A DNA stretch of 64,000 nt from Bacteroides sp. (GTDB lineage: Bacteria > Bacillota > Clostridia > Lachnospirales > Lachnospiraceae). This document shows positions 33,351 through 43,077 of the stretch, piece after piece (within the stretch, counting starts at the first letter, position 1; each line of letters starts with the position of its first letter). The notes beneath the pieces are model-generated. The model saw nothing but the letters and a program-made list of their open reading frames with translations. It had not been told where the DNA came from and made no database searches. A program made the position numbers and the translations under genes. Location of the stretch: NCBI GenBank assembly GCA_023666705.1, contig JAMPBO010000010.1:61880-125879 (forward strand). Direction: 5' to 3'.

Positions 33351-35297
33351 TTATTCCACGATTTTACATTCAAACTGCAGCAGCTCGATACCATCTGCGA
33401 TTACAGTTCTATCATTGTGGTTGATATACATTTTGATTTGCTGCTTTTCATTTCCTCTTGTGACAATCTCCACGCCGTCCCCGGAATATAGCTGGGCGAT
33501 TCCATTTTCCTTCATGACCGTGTCCATCAGCTTTGCTAAAATCCGCTCCTCAAGACCACATCCGACATAGTAAACACTTCCCCTGCCGTTTCGTTTTCTC
33601 GTGACCGCAGCATATCCTTTATAGAAATTATCATCATAATTAAATAATGTTTCTGCATCCTCCGCCTCTATCATATCCCTGAAAATACCACCATGACCTG
33701 TCACATCACAAAACTCGCCGCGTCCGGTAACAGGAAATGCATCAAGCTCCTGAAGACTCTCCGTCTCAACAATATTAATTCCCGTAATATCATTATAATT
33801 TACAGGCATTGTCTTTCCAAACGGTACATTGTTATCGGCATCCTTAACGGCACACCGGTAGGTTAAAATTACCGTGCCCCCATTTTCCACAAATGCCTTC
33901 ACCCTGTCCTCCATCTCTTTCTTGGTAATAATTAGCTGTGGCAGAATAATCACCTTGTAGCCGTCAAAGGACCTGTCCTCCGGAATAATGTCCACACCCA
34001 CATTCACATCATAAAATGCCTTGTAAAACTTCTGCATCTCCGCCTGATTGTCAAGCAGAATACTCTGCCTCTGTATGCGGAAGGACGCAAGCGAGTCATA
34101 GTCATAGACAATCGCCACCTCATTTTTTATCGGTGCATGGAGTGCTTCCCCATATTTCGAAATATCTTCAAAGAAAGTCTGTACCTCATAAAATCTTCTT
34201 CTCTTAACATTATCCGCATCCAAAATTCCGTAACAGAACTGCTCGGCACCTTTCGTTGCACCGCGATACCTGAAATACATCAGCGAATCACAGCCATGTG
34301 CCATTCCCTGATAAGACCACATTTTCGCCTGATTCGGACGAGGGAGAAAGCCTGTGATGTCATGCCCCTGTGCACCCATAATTGCTTCTGTTATCCAGAA
34401 ATTTTTACCCTTCAGACCTCTGATATAATCCAGTCCAAAGGCTATCTCATGCGGCGGTAAAGGCTCCTTTTGTCCACCCCACACAGGATAATTATTGTAG
34501 GCTACCTGAACGATGGTCTTAGCAACCTTTGAATAATCCACATGCTTTGTGAGACCGCCTCCCGGAAAATCGTGCATAACCACGGCACCTTTATCAATTC
34601 CCTTAATCAATCTTGCCTGAAAGTCTATAAAATCGACAATCAGCTTACTCCTGAATCGTTCCCAGTCCAGCCTAAGTGCAGGATTGTGCGTTGTTATCGT
34701 CTCTGATGGCACTGGTATCTCATCAAAGGAATTATACTCCTGCGACCAGAAGGTGGTTCCATAGGTGTCATTTAATTTGTCGATGTCACCATTAAATTTA
34801 ACATTCAGGAAATTCTGAAATTTCCTCTGGCAATTTTCACAAAAACAGACGTCACTTCCCTCATGTCCGATTTCATTATCTATCTGCCATGCAACAATTG
34901 CCTCCTCGCCCTTGTAATGCTCCACAAGTGCCCTTACAATTTTCTCCGAATATTCATACATATGCGGACTGCTAAAGCAAAATACATGTCTTCCGCCAAA
35001 GCTTCTCTTTTTTCCGCCCTCGAACTCGGAAAGAATGGTTGGGTGTTTTTTTGCAAGCCATGCCGGGATGGTTGCCGTAGGCGTTCCCATAATTACCTTT
35101 AAGCCTTTTTTCTTTGCCTTGGCAATTACATTATCAAAATAGGAAAAATCAAATTCTCCCTCTTTCTTTTCCATTAAGTGCCATGAAAATTCAGCAATTC
35201 TGATTACATTGCACCCAAGCTCCACTATTGTGTCAAGATCCTCTTCAAGCATACTGATATCCCATTGTTCAGGATAATAGTCTACTCCAAGCCACAT
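33351..35297 (-). CDS. GH42 beta-galactosidase
   Basis: A 648-residue cytosolic beta-galactosidase of family GH42. The acid/base Glu is in WQIDNEIGH (about 142), the nucleophile Glu in FWITEAIMGAQG (about 304). Cys at about 107, 151, 153 and 156 (CFCENC) fit the zinc site common in this family. The N-terminus MWLGVDYYPEQW is typical and there is no signal peptide, so lactose or galacto-oligosaccharides must enter through the adjacent GPH transporter. Released galactose goes to galK, galT and galE downstream. Confidence 0.95.
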   Translation of the reverse strand: MWLGVDYYPEQWDISMLEEDLDTIVELGCNVIRIAEFSWHLMEKKEGEFDFSYFDNVIAKAKKKGLKVIMGTPTATIPAWLAKKHPTILSEFEGGKKRSFGGRHVFCFSSPHMYEYSEKIVRALVEHYKGEEAIVAWQIDNEIGHEGSDVCFCENCQRKFQNFLNVKFNGDIDKLNDTYGTTFWSQEYNSFDEIPVPSETITTHNPALRLDWERFRSKLIVDFIDFQARLIKGIDKGAVVMHDFPGGGLTKHVDYSKVAKTIVQVAYNNYPVWGGQKEPLPPHEIAFGLDYIRGLKGKNFWITEAIMGAQGHDITGFLPRPNQAKMWSYQGMAHGCDSLMYFRYRGATKGAEQFCYGILDADNVKRRRFYEVQTFFEDISKYGEALHAPIKNEVAIVYDYDSLASFRIQRQSILLDNQAEMQKFYKAFYDVNVGVDIIPEDRSFDGYKVIILPQLIITKKEMEDRVKAFVENGGTVILTYRCAVKDADNNVPFGKTMPVNYNDITGINIVETESLQELDAFPVTGRGEFCDVTGHGGIFRDMIEAEDAETLFNYDDNFYKGYAAVTRKRNGRGSVYYVGCGLEERILAKLMDTVMKENGIAQLYSGDGVEIVTRGNEKQQIKMYINHNDRTVIADGIELLQFECKIVE

Positions 35298-35323
35298 ATT
35301 ATCACTCCCCTTTTTATTAACTA

Positions 35324-35361
35324 TCAGCCCACTTCAAATCCGATTTCAAAAAATGGGCTGA
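35324..35361. repeat. small palindromic repeat between GH42 and transporter genes
   Basis: TCAGCCCA (35324-35331) mirrors TGGGCTGA (35354-35361) around a partly pairing centre. The same design recurs at 63837-63872 in the opposite orientation and in decayed form at 30459-30487. No T run follows on the minus strand, so it is more likely a REP-like element or mRNA-stabilising hairpin than a terminator. Confidence 0.65.
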
Positions 35362-35381
35362 CACAACTTTCACATCTTTTA

Positions 35382-36761
35382 TTATGACTCTTTTTGCCTG
35401 TTAATATCTATCGTTTCCCTTACTTCCCTGTAAAAATCAGGCGTAAGCTTATAACCCTTAATATAAATCAGGAAACAAAGGGCTGAAAGCAAAGCAGGAA
35501 TCAGGAACATGATAACTCTCATACCATTTTCTGCCATAGCTGTCTGTGCCTGATTTGCCTTATAACCTATCAGGTCAAGACCAATACCACTTAAAAATCC
35601 ACTAAATGCACCTGCAAACTTAACCACAAAGGTCTGCATGGAAAATAATATACTTTCGTTTCTTGTTCCCAGCTTATACTCGCCATAATCAACAACCTCA
35701 GAAAGGAATACGGTTATAAATACAAGCATGAAACCAATGCCGACATTAATGATACCACTGCAGATACCTACTGCTGCTACATTCTTTGGTATGAAATACC
35801 CGAATATCCACAGAAGGGCAAAGCCCACAACAGGACAAAAGCTTGCCAGGAAAAATGAAACCTTTTTCCCGATTTTCTGTGAAAGGAATGGCAGAACTGC
35901 CATGGAACCCATCTGTGCAAAACCGGCAACAGCGGCATAAACAGGATACAGTATGCCGTTTCCCGGATCATCATAGGTCCGCTCTGCCACATACTTAAAA
36001 TAAAACAGGGCAAAGCTGTTGGAAAGCTGATATGCAATATTAAAGAACAGGGCAATTCCAAGAACAATCTTAACCTGATCATTCTTAAACAAAACATTCA
36101 TCATACCCTTAATGGACGTTTTTTCCGCACTTGGCGTAACAATCTGCTCCTTACAGGTAAGACACGTAACAAGTGAAGCAAAAATAAACACGACAGCAAT
36201 AATTGTCGCAAGTATGGAAAATCCTCTTACATCATTTCCATTTCCAAGCTTTGCTACCATGATAAGTCCAAATGAGTTGATTACAAGCCATGCACAGCTT
36301 GCAAATATACGTGGAATTGCTGAAATCTGACTTCTTTCATTTTCATCGTCAGTGAGTGCCGGTACAAGGGACCAATATGGGATATCCATAATTGTATAGG
36401 TCATACCCCACAGTATATAGAACACCGAACACCATATAAGATAATTTTTTCCTTCCAGACCGTTATCCAAAAATAACAGTACAAGAACAATTGCGTTTAA
36501 TATTGTACCAATAAGAATCCAAGGACGAAACTTTCCCCACCTTGTCCTTGTATTATCAACTACCATACCCATAAATGGATCATTAAATGCGTCCCATATT
36601 CGTGCCACCATAAAAAGGGTTCCCACAAAGGCTGGTGCCACACTACGGTAATCTGTCAGATACATCATAAGATAAGTACCTACAATCGCATAGACCGCAT
36701 CTTTTCCAAATGCACCGATACCAAAGCATATCTTTGATACCCAGCTTAATTTTTTGTTCAT
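35382..36761 (-). CDS. GPH-family (MelB-like) sugar:cation symporter
   Basis: A 459-residue membrane protein with about twelve hydrophobic segments. The N-terminal KICFGIGAFGKDAVYA, the DAFNDPFMGMVVDNTRTRWGKFRPW loop and EVVDYGEYKLG near the last third are GPH-family marks. It should import galactosides (lactose or similar) with Na+ or H+. It is first in the galactoside operon, with AGGAGG 8 nt before the ATG. No PTS-like IIA domain is attached, unlike LacS. The 84-bp gap to GH42 contains the small palindromic repeat. Confidence 0.92.
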   Translation of the reverse strand: MNKKLSWVSKICFGIGAFGKDAVYAIVGTYLMMYLTDYRSVAPAFVGTLFMVARIWDAFNDPFMGMVVDNTRTRWGKFRPWILIGTILNAIVLVLLFLDNGLEGKNYLIWCSVFYILWGMTYTIMDIPYWSLVPALTDDENERSQISAIPRIFASCAWLVINSFGLIMVAKLGNGNDVRGFSILATIIAVVFIFASLVTCLTCKEQIVTPSAEKTSIKGMMNVLFKNDQVKIVLGIALFFNIAYQLSNSFALFYFKYVAERTYDDPGNGILYPVYAAVAGFAQMGSMAVLPFLSQKIGKKVSFFLASFCPVVGFALLWIFGYFIPKNVAAVGICSGIINVGIGFMLVFITVFLSEVVDYGEYKLGTRNESILFSMQTFVVKFAGAFSGFLSGIGLDLIGYKANQAQTAMAENGMRVIMFLIPALLSALCFLIYIKGYKLTPDFYREVRETIDINRQKES

Positions 36762-36835
36762 AATTTTAACCTCCTCATATTTTAACCTATTTGAATTTAA
36801 AATAGAAATACTTAGATTTAAAAAATATAAAATCC

Positions 36836-36871
36836 AGTCGCCTTTTTTATTATTGTATAAAAAAGGCGACT
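36836..36871. terminator. intrinsic terminator between GH9 cellulase and galactoside operon
   Basis: A perfect 15-bp stem (36836-36850 with 36857-36871, loop 6 nt) has the core AGTCGCC-GGCGACT and is T-rich on both sides. On the minus strand it ends the GH9 transcript 49 bp after its stop and isolates the operon beginning at 36761. Confidence 0.8.
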
Positions 36872-36919
36872 TTTTATTTATGATTTTTTAATTTTTTTAA
36901 AATCAGAACAATTTTTTAT

Positions 36920-39823
36920 TTACTTTTTAACCTTTACTACCTTTTTCTTGCTCCAGTCTGAGTAATAATTTTTACCCTTCACTCTCCTGTATGCCCTTAT
37001 CTGTACGTAATATTTCTTTCCTTTTTTCAGGGAAGAAATCGTCTTCGTTTTTTTAGAGCCACCCTTTACCGTGACAGTTTTTGCCTTTGAAAGATTTTTG
37101 TTCAGGCTGTATCTAATCTGATATCCGCTCGCCTTATTAATCTTCTTCCATGTCACAGTCATTTTTTTGCTCGATTTGCTCTTTGCAGAAGAAATCGTCG
37201 GTCTGCTCACGTAAACGGTCTTTGCATACTTTGATGCCGCATACTTAGAGCCGTTTACTGCACGGACGGAATAATAATATACCTTTCCATTACTCTTAGC
37301 CTTTTTGTCAACATACGAGGTACCGCTCTTGACTGATGCTATCTTTTTGGCTTTTCCGCTGCCAATCTTTCTGTATATATCATACCGTTTTGCATTTGCA
37401 ACCTTGCCCCATGTAATCTTCGTTCCTGTAGCAGTATTTGCCACCTTCTTGATTACAGGCTTACTTAACTTTACGGCAGGCTTTGCCGGAGTCTCTGTTG
37501 TGGCTGACTCTGTTGTCTTACCTGCTTCGGTTGGCTGGTCTGTCTCCGTTGCTTCCGTTGTTGCTGTTGGCTGGTCACCTTCCGTTGCTTCCGTTGCTTC
37601 TGTTGTTGCTGTTGGCTGGTCACCCTCCGTTGCTTCTGTTGTTGCCGTTGGCTGGTCTGTCTCCGTTGCTTCTGTTGTTGCTGTTGACTGGTCACCCTCC
37701 GTTGCTTCTGTTGTTGCTGTTGACTGGTCACCCTCCGTTGCTTCCGTTGTTGCTGTTGACTGGTCACCTTCCGTTGCTTCTGTTGTTGCTGTTGACTGGT
37801 CACCTTCCGTTGCTTCTGTTGACTTATCATCTTCACTTGTCGCTGTTGTCTTATCATCGTCTGGATTGTCAGGTGTTGTCTCTGGACCCACAGGTGCCGT
37901 CTCACCTACATGGTAATAACCTCCGTCCAAATACTGTGTCGCTTTATCCGTGCAGTTCCTGCGGTATAAAGCTGCCGCTGCTGCAACCAATGTTACGTTG
38001 TAATCAATTGCAACCTCATTACATGTATAATTACTTGCCGAATCCTCATATGTACCATTTGTCATCGGTCCACCAACAAGGGCACCCAGAAGCACATGTG
38101 CCTGTGCAGTTTGTCCCTTATCACCACCTGTATACCCTGAAGCCGCCCTATGATGTGGATATTTTGCACTCAAGGAGTTATATCCCACAACAAAGCAGGT
38201 ATGTAAGCTGTTGTTTCCAAGAATATGGCTCATTTGCTGCTTTGCCCAAGCCTCATATTGATTGGAATGGTTTAAGTCATCATAAAGAAGACCGATATAC
38301 TGCATGGATGTATTATATCTTGCAGAACCCCAGTCACTTAAGCATCTGTATCCGTCAGCCAAGGTTGTACCGTCCCCTAAATTCATAACTGCATTTAACG
38401 GTGCTGAATTGTTATTGTAGTATGCTACCGCAGGACCTACATTGTCCCATCCAAGGGGCCAATATCCTTTTTGTGCATTTTCATTGGAAGAAAGGGCATT
38501 AAACTTAGTACGGTATGTCTCATCTTTCGTCAGTTGATAAAGCATAAGTGCCGCCAGGCAATAATCATCTTCCCAAGCCTTGGAATTATAAAAGCCAGTT
38601 GCCGACTTATTTACTGCCTTATTGTTTTTGTCTGCATAGTCAAACAGCTTCTTTGCCGTATCCAGATATTGGTCTCCACCAAAATTCTTATAATGCATTG
38701 CAAGAGCTGCCGCCGAAAGACACACAATATCCGTAGACGGGTCATCTGCACCTGTAAAAAATATCGGTCTGTTGCCATTTCCCTGATTTTCAGGAGCACC
38801 CCAATATCCGTGGTCGTATCCGCTGCCGCCCTGTCCAACCTGACAGCAAAATGCTTCCACCGTCGTTTTGTCTGCAGAAAGGACCGTACATTTCACAAGA
38901 TAATCCGCAAAATACTGTGAGATACTTTTTAAATGTCCCTCCTGTCCTGCCATGGTATAGGCAGCCTTGTCCGTGTCATAGCTCATGCCAAGGACAAACG
39001 CCGCATATGCCTGTGGAAGACCAAATTTCACATGATCGCCTGCATCGTGGAAGCCGCCTGTAAGGTCTACCTCCACTGTTGAACCATCGCTTCTTGTATA
39101 GGTCGCCTTGTCACCTGTATGGCAGTCGCCACGCCAATCTACAAGGCTTGTCTCATTCACCCCGGTACCACACATGTTGGCATCGTAAAAATAAAGGGAA
39201 TACTGGAGAAGCTTTGCGTAATTATTTTCGATGTCTCCGTAATCAACCTCTCCGCTACTGCTGTTTCCACCGGAGTAATCTCCCGTCGCATCAAAATAAA
39301 TGGAATTTATCGTGTAGCTTACGGTGCTTCCCGCTGCCAAATTCGTAAACTGAATTCCAAGCTTTCCAACCTTGCTTGCGGAACCCCAGTTTACTGACGT
39401 CATATCCAGCGTAAGGTCAATGCTGCCGTTCTTGCTTAGTGCCGTCCAGCTTTTGCCATCATTCCATCCATAATCCACATTATCCTGGAAAAACAAAAGT
39501 GCTCCCACATCGTCTCCACATGAAGTGAATGCAGATGCAGACAAATTCACATGCAGCTTGCCTACGCCAAGCGACTGAAGCTCTGAGCGTTCATCCATAT
39601 TTGCAGGAAGACTAATCAGAACCGACGCCGAAGGATTGCCGCTTCCGTATGCCGTTGCCGTCTCGGATGTACCTGACATGCTCACATAAGCTGACAAATC
39701 GATGTCACTGCTTGCAAGTGCAGTCGTTGCAGGCATCGTTATCATGCTGATGGAAAGTGCTGCCGCAACAGCACCGGCAAAAAAGCGTTTTCTTAATTTC
39801 TTTGTAAAAAACCGTTTACCCAA
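36920..39823 (-). CDS. secreted GH9 endoglucanase with repeat linker and Fn3-like domains
   Basis: A 967-residue exported cellulase. The signal peptide is about 1-38 (TTALASS cleavage region). Residues 40-180 form a beta-rich domain that may bind carbohydrate. The GH9 catalytic domain (about 194-625) has catalytic Asp in GGFHDAGDHVKF (260-263), the HHRAASG motif near 558 and the general-acid Glu in NYTCNEVAIDYN (about 603). A Thr/Glu-rich linker of 12-residue repeats follows, then two Lys-rich fibronectin type III-like domains (about 787-967) that may hold the enzyme on the cell wall or polysaccharide. The start is TTG, with AAGGGGG 9 nt upstream. Released cello-oligosaccharides suit the GH94 enzymes at 13.9-19 kb. 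Confidence 0.93.
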   Translation of the reverse strand: MGKRFFTKKLRKRFFAGAVAAALSISMITMPATTALASSDIDLSAYVSMSGTSETATAYGSGNPSASVLISLPANMDERSELQSLGVGKLHVNLSASAFTSCGDDVGALLFFQDNVDYGWNDGKSWTALSKNGSIDLTLDMTSVNWGSASKVGKLGIQFTNLAAGSTVSYTINSIYFDATGDYSGGNSSSGEVDYGDIENNYAKLLQYSLYFYDANMCGTGVNETSLVDWRGDCHTGDKATYTRSDGSTVEVDLTGGFHDAGDHVKFGLPQAYAAFVLGMSYDTDKAAYTMAGQEGHLKSISQYFADYLVKCTVLSADKTTVEAFCCQVGQGGSGYDHGYWGAPENQGNGNRPIFFTGADDPSTDIVCLSAAALAMHYKNFGGDQYLDTAKKLFDYADKNNKAVNKSATGFYNSKAWEDDYCLAALMLYQLTKDETYRTKFNALSSNENAQKGYWPLGWDNVGPAVAYYNNNSAPLNAVMNLGDGTTLADGYRCLSDWGSARYNTSMQYIGLLYDDLNHSNQYEAWAKQQMSHILGNNSLHTCFVVGYNSLSAKYPHHRAASGYTGGDKGQTAQAHVLLGALVGGPMTNGTYEDSASNYTCNEVAIDYNVTLVAAAAALYRRNCTDKATQYLDGGYYHVGETAPVGPETTPDNPDDDKTTATSEDDKSTEATEGDQSTATTEATEGDQSTATTEATEGDQSTATTEATEGDQSTATTEATETDQPTATTEATEGDQPTATTEATEATEGDQPTATTEATETDQPTEAGKTTESATTETPAKPAVKLSKPVIKKVANTATGTKITWGKVANAKRYDIYRKIGSGKAKKIASVKSGTSYVDKKAKSNGKVYYYSVRAVNGSKYAASKYAKTVYVSRPTISSAKSKSSKKMTVTWKKINKASGYQIRYSLNKNLSKAKTVTVKGGSKKTKTISSLKKGKKYYVQIRAYRRVKGKNYYSDWSKKKVVKVKK
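37529..37813 (-). repeat. about eight tandem 36-bp units encoding a Thr/Glu linker
   Basis: The GH9 linker is built from 12-residue units ATEGDQSTATTE. The first four are identical in protein; later units change to ETDQP or EGDQP, and one extra ATE is inserted. DNA copies differ at a few third positions. Such arrays change length readily by slippage. Confidence 0.85.
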
Positions 39824-39950
39824 ACCCTATTACCCCCTTGTAAAAATTGAAAACTCGTGTTACTTATGCCCGTTATTATAATTGGTTTTATACTACCATA
39901 AATCACCAATTTTATCAATTACGAAGTAACGGTTCCGTCAGTTTTTTATG

Positions 39951-40925
39951 CTAATTTTGCATTCTGATCTGCTGCCCCGCAACAAGCCCATAGTTTATCA
40001 GCCCACTGCCGTCAAGGTTTTCATTTCCCATGGACACGCCCGTAAGCTGACTGTTGTCATACGTGGTATAATAATAAATGCCATTGTCTACATCACAGCA
40101 CGAGCTGTAAACCGTCACCTCATATTTATTATTTCCCATACAGACACATCCCCGTGGATGGGCAACTGCGTTTAATATGTGGAAGAACTGGCTCAGTCCC
40201 TGGGTTCCCACCTTGCTGCATACAGAATTTAATTTGATGAAAGTTGCCCTGATAAAGCGTGACATGGACGAAAAATCGCCTGGCAGTCCAATTCCGCCCA
40301 TACCCCTGCTATATGCTTTCAGGTCAATTTTATCAGAAAACAAATTGACAGGTTTTTCCGGGGTAACACTCATATAATTATTTAAGTTAAACATCTGCAC
40401 ATCAAAGGGCGGACTGTTCGTCAGGATACCAATAGCATTATCGTATATTTTTAATCCGCCTTCCATTGTCTCAACCGTTATTGCACCGTTTCTGTCCGCA
40501 ATCATCCAGTGCAGGGTGGCAAGCGGTAGTGTATCATCAAACAAATCATCCGTAATATTCGTGTTATCGAGCAGCTTTCGTGCCTCTGCTACATCCTTAC
40601 ATTGTCCCACAATCCATGGTATCAACTCGAAGGTTGCAATATTATCCTTGCCCTCCTTGGGCTTGTTATATTTTGCATATTCGGAAAAATTCAGTGCTGC
40701 CATACTAAGTCCCATTTCATTGGTCACATCATAATAAAGCGGATAGCCGTCCGTGACATATGCCATTCCAATCATGGCATAATGCGGCTTCATCGTTTGG
40801 GTTCTTTTGAATTGAAACGGGTAGTTTCTTGGTGTAATGGTTACTGTCTCATTATAAGAATATTCCAAATCAAGATTACGTCCAAAATAATGCACGTCCG
40901 TGCTGTAGGTTAACGCTGTACACAT
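39951..40925 (-). CDS. bile salt hydrolase-like choloylglycine hydrolase family enzyme
   Basis: A 324-residue Ntn-hydrolase with N-terminal nucleophile Cys2 exposed after Met removal. Family residues are visible: Cys2, Arg16, Asp19, Asn79 in AALNFSEYA, Asn170 in ILTNSPPF and Arg226 in SRFIRATF. An Asn rather than Tyr at the ALNF position is the pattern of bile salt hydrolases, not penicillin V acylases. The substrate loop contains SRG at 206-208 followed by MGGIGLPGDFSS. There is no signal peptide. It should remove glycine or taurine from conjugated bile salts. A perfect 15-bp dyad lies 31 bp upstream of the start and may be the terminator of the previous gene or an operator. Confidence 0.88.
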   Translation of the reverse strand: MCTALTYSTDVHYFGRNLDLEYSYNETVTITPRNYPFQFKRTQTMKPHYAMIGMAYVTDGYPLYYDVTNEMGLSMAALNFSEYAKYNKPKEGKDNIATFELIPWIVGQCKDVAEARKLLDNTNITDDLFDDTLPLATLHWMIADRNGAITVETMEGGLKIYDNAIGILTNSPPFDVQMFNLNNYMSVTPEKPVNLFSDKIDLKAYSRGMGGIGLPGDFSSMSRFIRATFIKLNSVCSKVGTQGLSQFFHILNAVAHPRGCVCMGNNKYEVTVYSSCCDVDNGIYYYTTYDNSQLTGVSMGNENLDGSGLINYGLVAGQQIRMQN

Positions 40926-40956
40926 ATAAACAATCTCCTTTTTATTTTAAATTTAA

Positions 40957-40991
40957 AAATGACATATGGTACCTAATACCATATGTCATTT
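40957..40991 (-). terminator. perfect 15-bp dyad, terminator of the hydrogenase-chemoreceptor gene or operator
   Basis: AAATGACATATGGTA (40957-40971) and its exact complement (40977-40991) flank a 5-nt loop. On the minus strand a TTTTTAAATTT run follows, as expected of an intrinsic terminator, 28 bp after the upstream stop. The same dyad occupies the promoter region of the bile-salt-hydrolase-like gene, so a regulator could also bind it. Confidence 0.75.
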
Positions 40992-41019
40992 ATTGTTTCA
41001 TTATGTACAGTTTTTTATT

Positions 41020-42975
41020 TTACATAGCAGCGATTGCATCAAAATTACTCTTTAAATTGTTTGCTATGTCGCCAACCATGGCAGCACTTGCAGCAATTTC
41101 TTCCGAGCTTGCAGCCAATGTGCTGATTCGTCTGTTTACGTCATCCACAATCTCCATCAGTCTGCTTGACTCTTCATTCAGCTTATCCATCGCAGCAACA
41201 ATTTCGTCCTTATTGCGGTCGCTGTCCGAAGCAGTATTTCTACTGGACTCACTCAGTCCCTTAATTTCAGATGCAACGACTGCAAAGCCCTTTCCTGCCT
41301 CGCCTGCACGGGCAGCCTCAATGGATGCATTCAGTGAAAGCAGATTGGTCTGTGCCGCAACCGATGTAATGTTTTCGTTATTTTCGCCAAGCTGTATGAG
41401 AAGCTCATTAATCCTGCTAAAGGATGCACTCATGTTTTCGCAGAAAGAAACAACATCCGCCATCGCATTGCTTATGTTTCCCGTTTCCTTAGCATTGTTT
41501 GTATTGCCCGCCGTCATTTCGTTAATGGATGCATTCAGCGTCTTAAACTTCTCATTTACGTCAAGAATCATATTGGATATCTGCTCGTTCTTATCAAGTA
41601 TTTTCTGGTTCTGTTCCTCAATCTCAACGGACATTTTCTCAAGCTCTTCTTTTTCATTTTCAGCCAAATCCTTCACATAATGGATACAGCTGTTTTTTAT
41701 GTTGTAGCCATTGAAAATTGCTGTCGCCATATCACGGCAGGTATCATAACCACATGCACTACAATTAATTTTTGTCTTTACCTCAGTTGTCTTATTCATA
41801 TCGTTGAAAATATCCGCAAGCTGATTGCGGTCAGGCGTTTTTATTTTGCAGCCTGCTGATTTGTCCGTATAATTTCGTATAAAATCATTGAGGTCAAGAT
41901 TTGCAAACTGACGGTTCAGGTTTTTCAGCCTTTTCTCAGGCGTTGCACCTCTCGCCCATGCACTCTTCGGGTTTTTGCTCTTGCTTTCCTCTTTTATTTT
42001 TTGGAGCTCGTACAGGGTGTCGTCAGTTTTGGTCTTTTCCTCCTCAACACCTGTACCATATATACAACCCTTCGCACAGTTCAATGCATCAACCATAAAC
42101 GGAAGCGGTTTATTTTTTAATACCCGGTCCCTATAATCCTCAAGGAAATGATACGCATGCTTCTCGCCCTCTATCTGACGGATAAACATATCCTCACCGC
42201 AGAACCAGTACACATTTTCCTTAAGACCGCCCGGCATCGGATAAATGGAACCTAGACCATACTCAATTTCATTTGCGGCAGGCTCCGCCATAATATTTTT
42301 CTTCCTTGCATACTTTACAAGGTGGTCAAAGGTAACATTGTAGCTTATGTAACCATATGTATTTGGGTCACTTATCTCTGATTTCTTCGCAATACAAGGA
42401 CTGATAAAGGCAAGCTTCTCCGTAAGATGCATATATTTTTTTGCATAGATTGCCGCACACATCATAGGACTGTGCACAGGCACAAGCTTCGGAATCAGCT
42501 CCGGTATGTAATGCTCTATGTAATTGACTATGGCAGGACATGGCTGTGATATTCCACCCATAAAATTATGTTCGGTAATGTACTTGATATATCCCCATGT
42601 CGTAATATCCGCACCGAAGCTTACGCTTATAATCCGGTTAACACCAAGCTTTTTTAATCCGCCCAAAATCCGCTTGTACTCATTTGGATAATTTGCCGCA
42701 AATGCAGGTGCCCACAATACGGAAATCCTCTCACCTTTTGCAAGGTCATCAAAAAACTGCTCCGTGTCATCGCGAAACTCTCTTGCCTCATGCTCACAAG
42801 AATCAAAGCATGCACCACAGCCGACGCAATTGTTACCGTCAACAAATATTTTTTGTCCATTGTCAATTTCCACAGCTCTGTTGGCTGTAATAACCGGACA
42901 ACTGGAAATACATTTATTACACCCTATACAGTTGTCATTTGTAAAAACCAATCCATTTTGTACAATTTCTGACAT
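41020..42975 (-). CDS. [FeFe]-hydrogenase-like sensor fused to a cytosolic chemoreceptor signalling domain
   Basis: About 651 residues (655 if ATG at 42987 is used); residue numbers here count from 42987. There is no membrane segment. Order: two [4Fe-4S] motifs ([25 protein letters not shown]; 20-64); an [FeFe]-hydrogenase large-subunit domain (about 85-310) with H-cluster Cys candidates at 150 (QPCPA), 198 (SPCIAKKSE), 304 and 308 (NCAKGC); a further four-Cys Fe-S domain (CSACGYDTC...C, 409-434); and a methyl-accepting signalling coiled coil (about 450-655) with the canonical hairpin tip [22 protein letters not shown]. The proton-transfer Cys next to Cys150 is Pro149, as expected of sensory rather than catalytic hydrogenases. 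It probably reports H2 or redox state to CheA/CheW. No che genes are in the window. Confidence 0.9.
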   Translation of the reverse strand: MSEIVQNGLVFTNDNCIGCNKCISSCPVITANRAVEIDNGQKIFVDGNNCVGCGACFDSCEHEAREFRDDTEQFFDDLAKGERISVLWAPAFAANYPNEYKRILGGLKKLGVNRIISVSFGADITTWGYIKYITEHNFMGGISQPCPAIVNYIEHYIPELIPKLVPVHSPMMCAAIYAKKYMHLTEKLAFISPCIAKKSEISDPNTYGYISYNVTFDHLVKYARKKNIMAEPAANEIEYGLGSIYPMPGGLKENVYWFCGEDMFIRQIEGEKHAYHFLEDYRDRVLKNKPLPFMVDALNCAKGCIYGTGVEEEKTKTDDTLYELQKIKEESKSKNPKSAWARGATPEKRLKNLNRQFANLDLNDFIRNYTDKSAGCKIKTPDRNQLADIFNDMNKTTEVKTKINCSACGYDTCRDMATAIFNGYNIKNSCIHYVKDLAENEKEELEKMSVEIEEQNQKILDKNEQISNMILDVNEKFKTLNASINEMTAGNTNNAKETGNISNAMADVVSFCENMSASFSRINELLIQLGENNENITSVAAQTNLLSLNASIEAARAGEAGKGFAVVASEIKGLSESSRNTASDSDRNKDEIVAAMDKLNEESSRLMEIVDDVNRRISTLAASSEEIAASAAMVGDIANNLKSNFDAIAAM

Positions 42976-43077
42976 CCTACACCCCATTCTGCATTCCTGC
43001 AGCTAAATTTCATTAGCCTCATGCGATATTTTGTTATCTTATTAAATTGGTTGAATAAAATAAATAATGTCCTTTTA

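Noticed and set aside
37529..37813. Possible CRISPR array because of regularly spaced 36-bp repeats
   Set aside because: Units are contiguous with no unique spacers and encode a low-complexity linker in frame; no cas genes are present.
37305..37916. Long plus-strand frame rich in Val/Ser repeats opposite the GH9 linker
   Set aside because: It is the complement of the 36-bp linker repeats of the GH9 gene; no ribosome site, and the minus-strand protein has clear catalytic motifs.
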